From Platerodrilus igneus (lineage: Eukaryota; Arthropoda; Insecta; Coleoptera; Lycidae), in assembly GCA_036346225.1 (NCBI GenBank), contig JARFIW010000500.1, forward strand, positions 2,790,001 to 2,854,000: a stretch of DNA of 64,000 nt. Direction: 5' to 3'. The notes under the pieces are model-generated. The model saw only the letters and a list, made by a program, of their open reading frames with translations. It made no database searches and was not told where the DNA came from. Below are positions 11,044 to 26,500 of this stretch, piece after piece. Every line of letters begins with the position of its first letter. Positions within the stretch are counted from its first letter, which is position 1. Position numbers and translations under genes: made by a program.

Positions 11044-11458
11044 CTAGGGAAAGGCAAGTGTTTTATTATGCAACGGCTCGTACGAATTTCATTTTAAAGT
11101 CGCCTATTTATCAAGCGTCTAGTATGGTAAACAAGTTTTCTGACAAATTCGATATATTCGCCAATACCCTATTAGACTGTACGACTGTTATACATACACA
11201 CTTAAGCATATTATAGTTTTGCTGCATGTGATAGTTATCATGAATTATTTTTATATTATCTTAAGTAGTTTTATCTCATAATTATGACTAATTGCGTATG
11301 CAACAAAGACAACTACATTTAGTTGTATAGTATTTTAAAATATGTTTGTTCATCTTTAAATAAGTTGTATGTGATATGTGTATTTAACTGTCCTATATTG
11401 GAGCGCTGCTCTGTTGGATGCATTAAATAAATAAATGGATGTATAAACAGCATTTTTA
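11044..11458. other. Noncoding; possible LINE tail
   Basis: No gene. The segment ends in attaaataaataaatgg, a short A-rich repeat like the 3' tail of a plus-strand non-LTR element, immediately before the truncated Copia. Nothing else is recognised. Confidence 0.3.
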
Positions 11459-12319
11459 AACAGCGACATAAGGTCTGATGTCTATGTAGAACAACCTAAG
11501 ACATTTGAAACAAATGAAAATCAGGTATATAAATTAAAGAAATCTCTGTAAGCCTTAACCGAAAGCCTGAGAAATTGGCATAAATGCTTTAATGAATTTA
11601 TAATTACAATAGGATTTGAATGTTCACAACATGATCCATGTTTGTATATATGTTACAATCAGAAACTATACTTAATGCTGTTTGTTAGTGATTTATTACT
11701 TTGTGGGGATGACATTAGCAAGGTTCAAGAAGTTCAAACAGAATTGAACTCAAAATTTAAAATGAAAGATCCGGGCCAAATTAGTAATTATTTAGGAATA
11801 GATATTTCATGTGATAGTAAGCAAAAATATATGGCCCTAAAACAAACAAAATATATACAGTGGCTAGCACAAAAATATAACGTTGCCAACACAATCCTAT
11901 ACTATACACCGATAGAACAAAATTTAAAATTAAGCATAGCTGAAAATGATTCAAACTTAGGGTATAGAAACCTAATTGGAGCTTTATTATATACTGCATC
12001 AGGTACACGTCCAGATGTAGTATACGCTGTAAATTATTTCAGTTGATTCCAAAATGGTTGTAACAAAACGCATTTTAAATATGCATTAAGGGTGCTAATC
12101 TATTTGTACCAGAGCAGATATTTGAAACTAGTATATCATAATAATAATTGTAGCATAATAGAAAATTATGTAGATCCGGATTGGGCTTCAGATGTTACTG
12201 ATAGTAAATCCACAACAGGATCCGTTGCTAAAATTTTTGGAAATTCAGTTGCGTGGAAAACTATTAAACAAAAAGTGGTTTCAAAAGCATCTACCCATGC
12301 CGAATTCTATGCCCTAGCA
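11459..12319 (+). pseudogene. Copia pol: RT C-terminal half and RNase H start
   Basis: The first stretch (about 11459-11640) reads SDVYVEQPKTFE and a KSL-LTESLRNWHKCF segment with one stop. From 11642 the typical Copia string follows: LMLFVSDLLLCGDD (Copia usually has YVDD-type residues here), FKMKDPGQISNYLGI, and a GTRPDVVYAVNYFS end. RNase H begins near 12140 with YVDPDWASDVTDSKSTTGS and reaches STHAEFYALA at the hAT junction. It reads through two frames. Confidence 0.85.
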
Positions 12320-12810
12320 CTGCTATTCTCAACCGCTGGTCCGGCGGACCACCAGTGGTCCGTGGAGAAATTTTACTAGTCCGTGGACAATTTTTTCTAT
12401 CCGCGAAAAAAATTTACTTATAAAAAAAATAATAATAACTAAATTTTAATTTATAAAATTACGAAATACAATTATCTTAAGCTAATTTTAATTCTATGTA
12501 ATTTATGATTAGTACGTCACTGAAGAAAAATTCCCGAAATGCTTACAAGTGCGACGTGCAGCCACGGGACCGGCTGACTCTCTATTGGCGACAGACACTT
12601 AAGCCGCTTATAATATATAGATGTGACGTGTGATTTGATACAGCTTTCTCATTGTATAGTCTGGGTGTTTTTAAGTTATTGTTAAACAAAACATTATTAT
12701 AATAATTATACATATGTTTAACTGGATTGAACCAATATAAAAGTAAGTTTATTGATTATTTATATACTTATGTAGGTGCTAATAAAAAAATATTTTTAAC
12801 CCTTAGTAAC

Positions 12811-15255
<2,445 letters not shown>

Positions 15256-15461
15256 CTTGACTAATTTAGAACCCAGAATTGAAAAGTTGATTGAAGAAGA
15301 GCAGCCGCAATCTTCTCATTAACATACATGCCAATATAAAAATTAGAAATATTTAATTATTAGTGTAATATCACATGTTGAATTATTTTGTTGTGTTCAT
15401 ATGCAATGATCTTGTGATTATTTTTATAAATTCTGACATTTTTTGTTGTAATTTTTGTCAA

Positions 15462-15848
15462 GGGGGTCTTATACATTTATATATCGACTTACCTCCGCGG
15501 TGTTTTGTTGTTCTAAGCTGCAGTTCCTATTCTTTCAACCAAATGGACTATATGCGAAATTGAGTCTGTGTTACGTTGCACTTGCACTGTGTTTTTTAGG
15601 GGTTTAACAACTAAAGTCTGCGGCACTTGACTAACTTACGGTGCACGAAAAAAACCGACGACTGTTCTGCTTCGATATCCATAAGAAAGTGTTTGTTCAC
15701 TACTCTGTCCAACTTATTCACACATGCACAGGAATTTTATGGCAGGATATAAGGGAACAAGGGATGACAGTTTTACAATTAGATTTACAACTACGAATTT
15801 GAAGTAACTTAAAATTAACCACGCAACGTGCGACAAAGAGACCGAACA
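15462..15848 (-). repeat. BEL/Pao A, 3' LTR
   Basis: It shares ggggtcttata-atttata through accgaaca with 20870-21257 at high identity. Differences include a 3-bp indel near ctaacttacgg. The outer edge is uncertain by about 20 bp. Confidence 0.8.
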
Positions 15849-16042
15849 TCCCACCCACCAAAATAAGTATAAACTAACTTATTTTATATTTAAAAATAAT
15901 TAGAACTATTAACTAAGAAACCTAACCGACAAACTTATATAAGTGAATATATGTGTACATACCATTAAATATCAAGTAACTGGCAGTAAACATAGTTTCA
16001 CTAGGGGGCGTTTAACTAACCCTTGGGATGTCTTGACTGTAG

Positions 16043-19000
16043 CTACCCGAACGATACCGTCTCTACCAGGGTTAACCTAGAAGCTGGTAAATCCCCCATA
16101 GGGGGGCATAAAGCCACAGGGTTTACACGAAAACAACGAATGCAGGATTTCAGACATTGCCGAATAGCCCTCTTGGCGCACAAGATCCAATAATTTTGAG
16201 TTAGTAAAAATGGTGTTGTTCGATTTCCAGGATGTAAATGTCTTTCATGACAATCTAATATAATAAGTTCAGTCAACCGATGCGACCGAGGAAGCAAAAT
16301 TGGAAATTTTGCATCATGCGACAACTCTGAGTTACGTAGGCGACCGCCCACCCTCAACAAATCATGACTATCTAGAAACGGACTAAGGCTACGGTTGTTT
16401 ACTAACAAGTTTTCCAGTTTTAATATTTGCAATGTCTTGAGCAAAAACATTTGTTTGAACTCCTTTAATCAATAAATGTATAGCCTCTTGCTGCTGAGCT
16501 AGAGACAAACCATCAGAATATTTTGAACGCAAATCTGGACATTGAACATTACGAATGAAATGACGAATACAGGTAATAATCCTACAAATTTTCTGCAGGT
16601 TTGAAAATTTATCCAACAACATATCTAAGAAATTGTCAGACATAACGACTGTTAACGACAGAGTACGATATTCGACGTCCATCTGAGATGAGTCGATAAG
16701 TTTTGGCAGCGATGTTACTGGCCATTCTTCATTACGACGCACTAACCAGGAAGGTCCTGTCCACCATAATGGATGATGAACCAACTCTGAAGCCAAAACT
16801 CCACGTGAGGCACAATCCGCAGGACTTAACATGAAACCATGAAGATGGCGGAATACGTTCTTGAATATGCGAAATACGATTGCTAACGAATGTCCACTTA
16901 TGCGAGGAAGACCGAATCCAAGACAAAACAACAGTAGAATCTGACCACGCGAAAATATTACTAAATGAAAAATATCTGTATAAGTATTTTTGACGAAATC
17001 TACTAAATCTGCCAAGAGTACGGCAGCACACAATTCGAGACGGGCAATGAAACGCGATTAGTAGGAGCAACCTTCGATTTTGCGCATACTAATTAAATGG
17101 TAATATTAACTTCTAGATCGAACGAACGGAAATAGATGACAGCTGCATACCCGGCTTCAGAAGCATCACAGAATCCATGCAACTCCACCCTTTTAAAATT
17201 ATGACATACGATGTGACGCGAAATCTCAATGTTCGAAACCGCTGGCAATTCACCCAAACAATGTTTCCATTTTGTATGACTTCCAATGGAGGCTCTTGGT
17301 CCCACCGAGACCTAAAAGCCAAAGATCTTGAACTAAACGTTTAGCGAACAGTACTACAGGTGCTATCAAACCGAGAGGATCAAAAATTTTGCGATAGCCG
17401 ACAAAATATTACGCTTAGTGCAAGTGCGCTCTTCAACGTCTAAGTTGTATAAAATGCATCTGTAAGAGCATGCCACGAAAGGCCCAAAATTTTTATTGAA
17501 CCACTATCTTTATCTTGAAATGTAATTGCGTCCGAACTGGACAGGGACTCCCTCAAGTTGGACATCACTTCCGGGCAATTACTACTCCATTTTCTTAACT
17601 GAAAACCACCACTAGAGCAAATACTATTCAATTCACCAATTAATTGATTAGCAGCTTCAATCAAATTACATCCAGTGACTAAGTCATCAACATAGGTATC
17701 GCTCGCCAATACCGATGACGCGAAAGGAAAATTAATCGACTCTAACCTTGCCAATTCTTGAACAGTACGCAAGACCAAAAAAAGCGACGACGAAACTCCA
17801 TAAGTCACAGTATTTAATTTAAAGTCCATAATAGGATCTGACGGAGAAAATCTCCAGACGATACGTTGATAATTACGATGAGTATCTTTAACCAAAATCT
17901 GCCGATACATTTGTTTAATGTCAGCTGTAATTACGATAGGATGTACACGAAAGTGCAATAACAAAACTGCAATGTCCTTTTGCAAAGCAGGACCAATAGC
18001 CAAGCTATCATTTAACACCTTTCCAGATTGATCCTGACACGAAGCATCGAAAACCACCCGCAATTTGGTGGTAGTGCTATCATGCTTATGTACAGCATGA
18101 TGGGGAATGTAGTACATTTTCTCATGACCCGACGAATTTTCAAGCGATTTCACTTGAACCATGTGCCCGCTTGTCAAATAATCCTCCATAAATTTTTTAT
18201 AATCTGAATACAATTCAGGATTTTTTAACAAACGACGTTCTAACGACAAAAATCTTTTAATACAAATTGATCTCTTACCCACGAATGAGGGTTCCGAAAT
18301 TTTAAAGGGCAAGGACACTACAAAACGACCGTCCTTGTTACGTCTATAACTTTCCACAAATTGATTTTCACACCTTTCTTCTTCAGGAGAAATGTGTTTT
18401 TTGAAGGGAATATTTTCTAATTCCCAAAATCGACGAATGTCATTGTCTAAGGGTTCAACGAAAGCACACAACGACGTAATAGAACTATTCGGGAAACGAC
18501 CTTTCCGTTAAAACCCAACCAAAGGTTGTTTTAATAGCAACTGGCTCGTTAGCGACACCCCAAAGAGACTCGTTCAACAAAACCTGAGCAAAGATTTCCG
18601 CTCCGAGTAGCATGTCAATTTTACCAGGAACATTAAATTTAGGATCAGCTAATGCCAAACCTCGAGTATCGACCATTCCTTGACCCCTATCGACGACGAA
18701 GGTAATTGATTACAAATGTTAGGTAAAATATAACAATCAATTCCATATGCTGGAGACCGTGCTCGAGGGCTGACTACACACGATAGTGCACCAGACACCA
18801 ACGACGAATTCAAGCCAAGTCCTTGAACAGTGACATTGGCTCTCCGTTTCCTTAAACCTAATTTCTGACGGCACCTTTCAGTCATAAAACTTTCCATGGA
18901 TCCGTTATCTAATATTACACGAACAGATTGCAATGTTCCTGTATAATCAAGCACCGACACCATTGCCGTAGCTAACAGCATGGTTGTGTGTTCTAATGAT

Positions 19001-20376
19001 GTTGAAATCAACGAGCTAGTGGCAGGTTGTTCATGCACAACTGACAACGACAGATTGTCTTCACTAGGTCTACTAGTAGAAGTAAGTCTAGGCGCCGTTC
19101 TCCGAGGAGACGCTGACCTTTGACGATGGGTTAGTCGGCGTGGGGACACCGATTTTTCTTGTTTATCGAAGTGAAGCAACGAATTGTGCGACTGATGACA
19201 TTTTCTACACGACCAATCTAACGTACAATTTTTCATCGAATGTGAAGTATTTAAACATTTAATACAAAGATTTTTAAGCTTTACCACCTCAGATCTTTCT
19301 TGAGGGGTTTTATCGAGAAACTGCTTACATCTATAAATAGGATGCACAGCTTGACAGAAACTACAATTTTTAACATCATTGGTGGTACCAACTAAAGAAG
19401 TTTTAGCCGAAGTGCTAACTAACCTTCCTTTTTCTCTTTCTTTAACGGAATCTCGCGATTTTAAGCATGTTCCTGAAGCAATGTCATTTATTTCCAACAC
19501 TTTACATTGTTTTTCAATGTACGACCATAAATCTTTGAACGAGGGAATTTCGTCATTATTTCCTAATTCGAAACGCTTTAAAATGTTTGTATCTAATTTT
19601 TTCGATAACAGATTAAACAACATGAAATCGAATAAATCTATTTCCATCTGCCTTAACGCGAATATATTTTCATCAAAACAACTAATTAATTGCCGGAGTT
19701 CGCATGCGAGTCTGAGGAACTGACCTTAGGGCATTTTCAAGAGCATTAAAATATGTTGAAAGTAATAACCTCTTGGACTGAAAACGATTAGTAATGATTT
19801 TATAGGCTTCCTCGTATGCATAAACATTTAATGGCAAGTGTTTTATCAATGCGACGACTCATCTAATGTATCAACGAGATGGCAAAATTTTTCAACGGGT
19901 GACAAACTGACATTATCATGAATCAACCGCTTATAAATTGCATTGTAACTCTCAAAATCTGAAATGCGTCCGGAGAAGCGTGGGACTGAAAGATGTTTCA
20001 AGCAAATACCACAATTTGACGAAAAAGAATTATTCATATTTTCCACCTTTGGCTTATTTTCTACCCGATCTAATTCGCATTGTTCAGCAATAATACGAAT
20101 ATCTAATAGATAATCATCGATTTTCACCCTAAGGGCCGAGAATTCATCCAATTGTTCACTTTCTTCATCAAAGAAAATATCCTTGCAAAAGGATTTGAAA
20201 AGCGTTTCAATCTGTTCGACACTTTTAATCGACGCTCTAATTAAAGCAATCGATACGTTTTCTGGTTGGTTGATTTTGCTGTATATATGATCCAACCTTT
20301 TAACTACAAATTTAGCTTCAAGAATAGCTTTATCAATTGATATAACCATATTTAATAAATGATTAATGAACGACAA
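16043..20376 (-). pseudogene. BEL/Pao A gag-pol, broken
   Basis: Gag starts at 20376 (MSFINHLLNM) with the DUF1759-type segment LPRFSGRISDFESY near 19970. Knuckles (CSFCQAVHPIYRC, CIKCLNTSHSMKNC, CRKCHQSHNSLLH) span 19370-19180. The protease region reads VILDNGSMESFM near 18900 (Asp-Asn-Gly, unusual). RT (18471-17440) has TADIKQMYRQI and TYVDDLVTG near 17690. RNase H (HGFCDASEAGYAAVIYF) is near 17170. A zinc-finger integrase N-domain (HERHLHPGNRTT, CLKSCIRCF) ends at GDLPASRLT, 16060. The catalytic integrase core present in copy B is absent. Several stops and shifts occur. Confidence 0.9.
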
Positions 20377-20869
20377 TAAAAATTAATGTAAAAACAATGC
20401 GTGACTCGAATACGCTAAATTACTAATTCATCTACGAAATTAAATTATTAATAGAAAAATGCAACTAACTACAGTGCTCGCCCGACAAAGCTTTTAAGGT
20501 TTCAAATAAATTTCAACCCCTTTGTTATACAAGTTGCATGAACCCGAATGGTCCCTCGAACTTGACCACGAAAAATAAGGTAAAGATTTACAATACAACA
20601 ACCTTAATAAATTGTTTACATAAAAAGACACCGATGATCGACCATAATCTTTGCCACAAAGGATAAGGAATGTATTGTAAAATCTACCGTTATAACCAGA
20701 TGTTTGTATCATTCAATTTGCAAGCAAGATGTTCTTCTCTGTGTAACACGTTTAACCATAATAAAAACTACGACAATTTTATAAATTTAAGTATAAGGAG
20801 CTTAAAGGATAGGAACTAATTAATTAATTAATACTCCGGTGATGAAGGCCAATTTTTTTACACGCGCGG

Positions 20870-21257
20870 GGTCTTATAAATTTATACATTGACTTACCTC
20901 TGCGGTGTTTTGTTGTTCTAAGCTGCAGTTCCTATTATTTCAACCAAATGGACTGTATGCGGAATTGAGTCTGTGTTACGTTGCACTTGCACTGTGTTTT
21001 TTAGGGGTTTAACAACTAAAGTCTGTGGCACTTGACTAACTTACGGTACCGAACGAAAAAACCGACGACTGTTCTGCTTCGATATCCATAAGAAAGTGTT
21101 TGTTCACTACTCTGTCCAACTTATTCACACATGCACAGGGAATTTTTATGACAGGATATAAGGGAACAAGGGATGACAGTTTTACAATTAGATTTACAAC
21201 TACGAATTTGAAGTAACTTAAAATTAACCACGCAACGTGTGACAAAGAGACCGAACA
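20870..21257 (-). repeat. BEL/Pao A, 5' LTR
   Basis: Partner of 15462-15848. On the minus strand it begins TGTTCGGTCTCTTTG at 21257. The inner edge near 20868 is approximate. Confidence 0.8.
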
Positions 21258-21587
21258 GGTTTGTTATTTATAAATAATTATTGTTACAAACAAACAACAA
21301 ATTATATTTTTTTAAATGCTTTTGATTTAATTTATTAGTAATCGTAAGAGTGATATTTTTTGTTCTGTTCCTACGTCCACGAGTTTGTGATTTTTTTTTA
21401 TAATTATCTTTACATTTAAATATTATTGTAAGTAAATGATAATAAAAATGCTACAATTAACTTATGTAGTAGTTCTTTAATACCTAGTAAAATTTTCTTG
21501 TTAAAAAAATATCACTGGTCCGCGAATTTTTTTTACAAATTTTACTGGTCCGCGGGCCAAAAAAGGTTGAGAAACGCTGCCCTAGCA

Positions 21588-21883
21588 GAAGCTACACAGA
21601 AAGTTTTGAATTTATTAGGAGTGCTTGTAGACTTAGGAATGATGAAATGTTACCTGTCAGCATGTATGAGGATAATAGTGGCGCAATAGCTTTGACTAAT
21701 TATGGTAATTTTACTAAAAACTCGAAACATAAAAATCGCCTTACATTTTATTCACGATTATGTTACAAAAAATCTACTGAACATGTAAAAGTTGCTAGTT
21801 CAGATAATATTGCTGATATTTTCACAAAACCTATAGGTAGAATACAATATTATAAATTTCAAGATTGTTTGAACTTAGAATAA
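21588..21883 (+). pseudogene. Copia RNase H, C-terminal end
   Basis: It continues the RNase H from 12319: gcc cta gca joins gaa gct aca cag to give ALAEATQKVLNLLG, the usual AL.EA.-E..WL region. A frameshift near 21640 leads into MYEDNSGAIALTNYGNFTKNSKH and the terminal NIADIFTKPIGRIQYYKF typical of Copia polyproteins. The stop is at 21881-21883. Confidence 0.85.
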
Positions 21884-21921
21884 GTTTGTTTTTTTATATA
21901 TTGTCTCGCATCATGGGGGCA

Positions 21922-22174
21922 TGTTAGAATAATGTGATGCGATACCAGCATTCCAATATAAGCTACCGCTGTTTATATAAATTTAGTTGTGATTAATTAC
22001 GTAAGGTGGTGGCGGCGTAGTAACAGACACCGTCTTCGTTGTCCATTTCTGATGCTGTCACGAATAGTGCGTAGTACTGTTGAAATTATAATTACTGTCA
22101 TTATTTTCTGATATATTAAACATTAATAAATATTGTTTTGGGTAACTTCATTAATACGATCCACTTATTTAACA
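21922..22174 (+). repeat. Copia 3' LTR
   Basis: It starts TGTTAGAATA and ends TTTAACA, so the termini are the short inverted TGTTA/TAACA pair. A purine-rich tract immediately precedes it. No 5' partner remains, so the exact right end rests on these terminal motifs. Confidence 0.7.
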
Positions 22175-22909
22175 GATATTCATGCATACCCATCTTAAAA
22201 TTTAATTAGGTATAAAACTATTAATTTATTTGTATTTAAATGTAATACGATTTTTCCACAAAACTTGACAAGAAATGTATAAAAATAAAGCAGTAGTGTT
22301 GAAGAATGAGAGCAAGCAGACAGTTAGAACCTTACGTAACACCGCTAAATTAAAATATTGAATTGATTTTTATGGAAACAAACATTTTAATTTTAGTTTC
22401 ATTAAAATATTTTAAAAATGATGTATGTAGCAAGAGAAACACATTTTTAAATTTTTAACTTAACTCTTTGTATTACCAAAAGAGGGGATTCCAGAAACGA
22501 GTTTTCCCAATCAGTTTTGTATCGTTTTATGAAAACAATCTTCCACAACAATTTGGTGTTGAATTCTGACACATTCAGTATAAAAATTTTAATATCATCG
22601 ATACATCTAAATGATTACGTAGGTACAATGTTAAATAAGGTAAAAAAATTGAAATGAAATGTTTGACGTAAAAACAAAAATTAAACAAATGTTCAGTTAG
22701 CAAAATTTCATTAAATATACTGAAAACTTGTTACGTACAGCACAGCATCGACAACTCTACGATTTTTACGAGTAAAAGAACGTATTCTGAATAAAGGCAA
22801 ATACCAAATTTCAAATTGCTTTTAACTGGTAACAATCAATAATCAGAATAATAAACACCTACTAACAAACATTGCTTAACAAACAAAAAGGAAATAAATG
22901 TAAGATTAC
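22175..22909. other. PCIF1 intron, no further feature
   Basis: AT-rich DNA between the Copia 3' LTR and the PCIF1 splice donor. No ORF, repeat or second PCIF1 exon is seen on the minus strand here or anywhere further left. Confidence 0.5.
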
Positions 22910-23560
22910 CTGTATCTATAACTTTTCGTTCCATAAGCCATCGATTAAATGAATCTTTTGGTGCATCGATTGATTCTCTAGAATGACACACTTCCTGATA
23001 TGTTTGTCTTAATTTTGCCATTAAACTACATCTATAAAGTTCTATTTCTGGATGAGAGTGCATATATACACAAAGGGCCGTTCTAATATAATAACATTAG
23101 TAGGAATATCCAAATCCCAGGGTCCTGTAATAACAAACTTCTTAGCTTGAGGACCACAGTTTACGTCTTCAGAAGGTCGTCTTTTAGCAACTGGAATTGT
23201 TGTCGTTAATAAAGGTATGCCAACTGGAGGTCCGGGTGGATGGCATATTCCCAATGGATCAGTAATGGGATCAAAATGTTTAATTGCTGTTATATCCCAA
23301 ACACTTGCGCCACTTAATTTATTCCAAAAGTATGGTCTATTTTCACGTTTTGACCAAAACTTTTTCCAACCTTGTTGTATCAATTCTGGAGGTAAATCAT
23401 GTTCGATAAAAGTGTTAGTATTTAAAGGAGTTCCTTGTGGTGTTGTAGGTATAGGCATAGTGATATGTGGTATTATGGGTATTGGAGTTATAATTTGATT
23501 TTCCATAGGTGGCCACATAGAACACTCGTCCGTTGTTTTGAGTTCTACTTCTTCGTTCAT
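22910..23560 (-). CDS. PCIF1: PCIF1 (CAPAM), mRNA cap-adjacent N6-methyltransferase, first coding exon
   Basis: The start is ATG at 23560. Residues 58-90 form a WW domain (GWKKFWSKRENRPYFWN, ending SVWD), which in PCIF1 binds the phosphorylated tail of RNA polymerase II. A basic AKRRPSED...AKK stretch at 125-141 may be a nuclear signal. PWDLDIPTNVII (148-158) and HPEIELYRC...SFNRWLMERKVID match the human protein region by region. The exon ends at 22910 with donor ACAG|GTAATC. The enzyme methylates m6Am next to the cap; its catalytic NPPF region must lie beyond the window. Reading requires one extra base between about 23090 and 23064, beside a CCC run. The intron extends more than 22.9 kb. Confidence 0.9.
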
Positions 23561-26500
23561 TTTTAGAGGACAGTAAATCTTAGTTATCTTTTTAATTCAA
23601 ATTTTTCTTTATTTTACGATAAAGGTAGCCATCTTGTAATTACCACATAAAAACTACAACCGGGGTCAAAGTATTTTAAAGAAGTGTTATGCCATAATTT
23701 ATATTTCAAACGGCTGAAACCGCAATTCATTCATTAACTACGCACAAAAATTACGTACACTTCGTCGTCGACGCCATTTGCACACTGAGGAAAAGTTTGT
23801 AAATATTTATTGACAGCAGCGCTATCTACTTAGCTATCTAATAGAAATTTAACATCTACTACTATTACACGCAACTAGTTACAGGTAGATGGTACTTGGT
23901 GACGTCAGAATGTTTTGACCAATAACCATTTTCATCCAGAAGGACTAATTTTAATATTTAGAAAATGTACTAGATATTGGCTGGTTAATTTTAGTTACCA
24001 TTTCCTTTTTCTTTGCTTTAAGCAGAGTTGCTATTTCAAAAATTATTTAAAGTTGTATATAATAGGAATCCTGCATTTAATGTTAAACTGACGCTTTATA
24101 AATTTTAACAATTTTTTATAGCCATTAGTGAGAACAACCTCTAGTTAAACCTAATGTATACTACAACCCATTCACATAAGACAATACATTTTAGTATTAT
24201 GTTCTGATACTACTTCTATTTAAGAGGTTGCACTATATCACTTTTATAATTATAATTCTTTTTAAACCAGTAGAATTTCAGATACGAAATGCAAATGCTG
24301 CTTAAGATTATAAAAAAACTTTATTGTCTTAAGCTTTGACCGATCCTTTTGAAAATAGGCATTTCATTACAAAAAAAAATTATTCGTTTTGAATACTAAA
24401 ACAAATAGTAACGGTAGATATAATATAATAGGTTGTAAATTTAATATTAACAATTGGGAGGGAAACAGGCAAGAAATAATATTGGCAGCGAAACAAACAA
24501 AACTTCATATATTTACTGTCAATAAAAGGGATTTCAAAAAAAAAAATAAACAATTGTATAAAATTTAGTATTGCAAGAAAAGTTATGAGTAAAAGCAGTT
24601 TTCAGAATGAAAATTTAAACAGAAATAATAATTTTTTAATATCTAGTGTCAGATTGTTAGTTACAATTCTTAAATGCTTTGTTGAAGCAGTGAAATTGAA
24701 TCGCCAACAACTCGCATTTAGTGTTTACTGGTACATTGTTTATTATAGGTTTAGAGAAGTATAGTAAAGCTTGAACAAGTGTTTTGTTAGTGCCTAAATC
24801 ACTAATTAGAATATTTCAGTTTACAAAGGTATAATTAATAAAAAACATGTTTATGTTGTTTTACTACCATATTATTAAATAAAATTCAAAAAGAATTACT
24901 GTTTACAAAATCAAAGGAATTACTGTTTTGGAACACAGGTATTTAACAGTACATTAATTATACTCAATGTAAACACACTTGCAACCCACAAACGTGAACA
25001 AGTAATATTACGCAATTCTTCTATTTTAGTTACTGTAGTAAGATTGTTTGCTATCCAAATAGCAAGTTCAAATGCGCGAGGGTGGTAATATGCCAAATTT
25101 AGAAAACTGTTATAATTCCTACTGTTTCGTCACCATTTAACTTTATTTAGGGGTGACAGTGTGAAACTGTAAATAGTGCGGGTAGTATAGCAGCCCTATC
25201 GCTGTCTTAGTTTATTCTACTTTGATTCATGCGTGGGCGCGATTATGTACTGGTTTCGTACCCGCGAGATGGCTCAGTCAGTGCAACTCTAACACCTAAG
25301 GGATTAACAAGCAACCTGAAGCGCGAAACTTACACGTAATGTACCTATGTTACTGGGTAATTCCCCCATAAACTAACTTTGTTTTCTTATATTACTGCTT
25401 TTTGTAGTTGTTTCTTCCTATGGTTTTACATACATTTTCCTTTTAATTTACCTTTATCTCGTGCCCTTTAGCGCATTCACTTACACTAATATTTATACAT
25501 ACAGAAACCACTTAAAATGTATATTAGTAGAAACAATATATAGAATTACGTTTTTGTTATAACTGATACGCTAATATTAGGTGAGGTCTAAACCACTTTC
25601 AAAATATAGATCATTTGCTATCAATATATATATATTGGGCTTATGTTTTGTTAAACTCGATGCAGTAATTTACTATAAGACATACTTGGAGAGAGGAATG
25701 CATTTTATTCCATGTTAAGGTTAGGTTATGGTTCCATGCACAATATTCGTTACTTAAAATATTCATAAAACAGACGAGTTTATGCGAATTTATTCCTGTT
25801 TTAAGTTTTACATTTATAATTGATGCACTAATAGTACTAGAATTACACAGACGACTCAATGAATTAATAACTGTAAATAAATGGTATTTATTTTAGGCAG
25901 ATTTGTATAAATTGAAGTGATTTAGTTATTATTACAGTCTAAATTAACTTTTTTGTTTTATTATGCCGTAAGTATGATTTGTTCAATCTTCAAATAAAGA
26001 ACTGATACGTGCTTGATGCATTTTAATATCGTAACAATAGTATTGTATGCAAAATCTACATACACGTTAAGCCTATATAATTAAATAAAATTGAGTAAAT
26101 TTTGTTAAGATGTATAAGTCGTAGCAAATATTACTTGTTTTTATTCATTTTTATTTCGTAAGAACATTTCTAGGATTATTAATTGAATATAAACACTTAA
26201 AACCACAATAATTTGCTTAAGGGCGCGATCGGGTGTATGGTTGGCTGCCTAAAATCCATCAAAAACATGTTATTCTGTTTGGAAAAGATGTGGAAAAGAT
26301 GTACAATTTTTAAACAATTAATTCATTTTTATGGGTATGCAACCAGTTATACTCCTAACTAATTGACCAATAAGCACACAGTAAGCATATTTAAAATGCC
26401 CCCAAACAATAATGCACTCGTCTTACATCTTTTGATGTACATCTTAGTAACGTCCGAACGTACATTACAAACAAGCTCATGATACAAAAGAAGCACCAAA

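Larger units (their letters stand above)
15462..21257 (-). mobile_element. BEL/Pao retrotransposon A, integrase core deleted
   Basis: The two LTRs (about 15462-15848 and 20870-21257) are near-identical over gcggtgttttgttgttctaa and following sequence, and end accgaaca (TGTTCGGT on the minus strand). A purine tract (GGTGGGTGGGA, minus strand) precedes the 3' LTR at 15849, the same as in BEL/Pao B. Order on the minus strand is gag, knuckles, protease, RT, RNase H, then the integrase zinc finger. The outer limits of the LTRs and a target duplication could not be fixed. Confidence 0.85.

Noticed and set aside
25240..25320. Possible tRNA gene or SINE head (tggctcagtcag)
   Set aside because: A-box-like only; no B-box at the proper distance and no cloverleaf.
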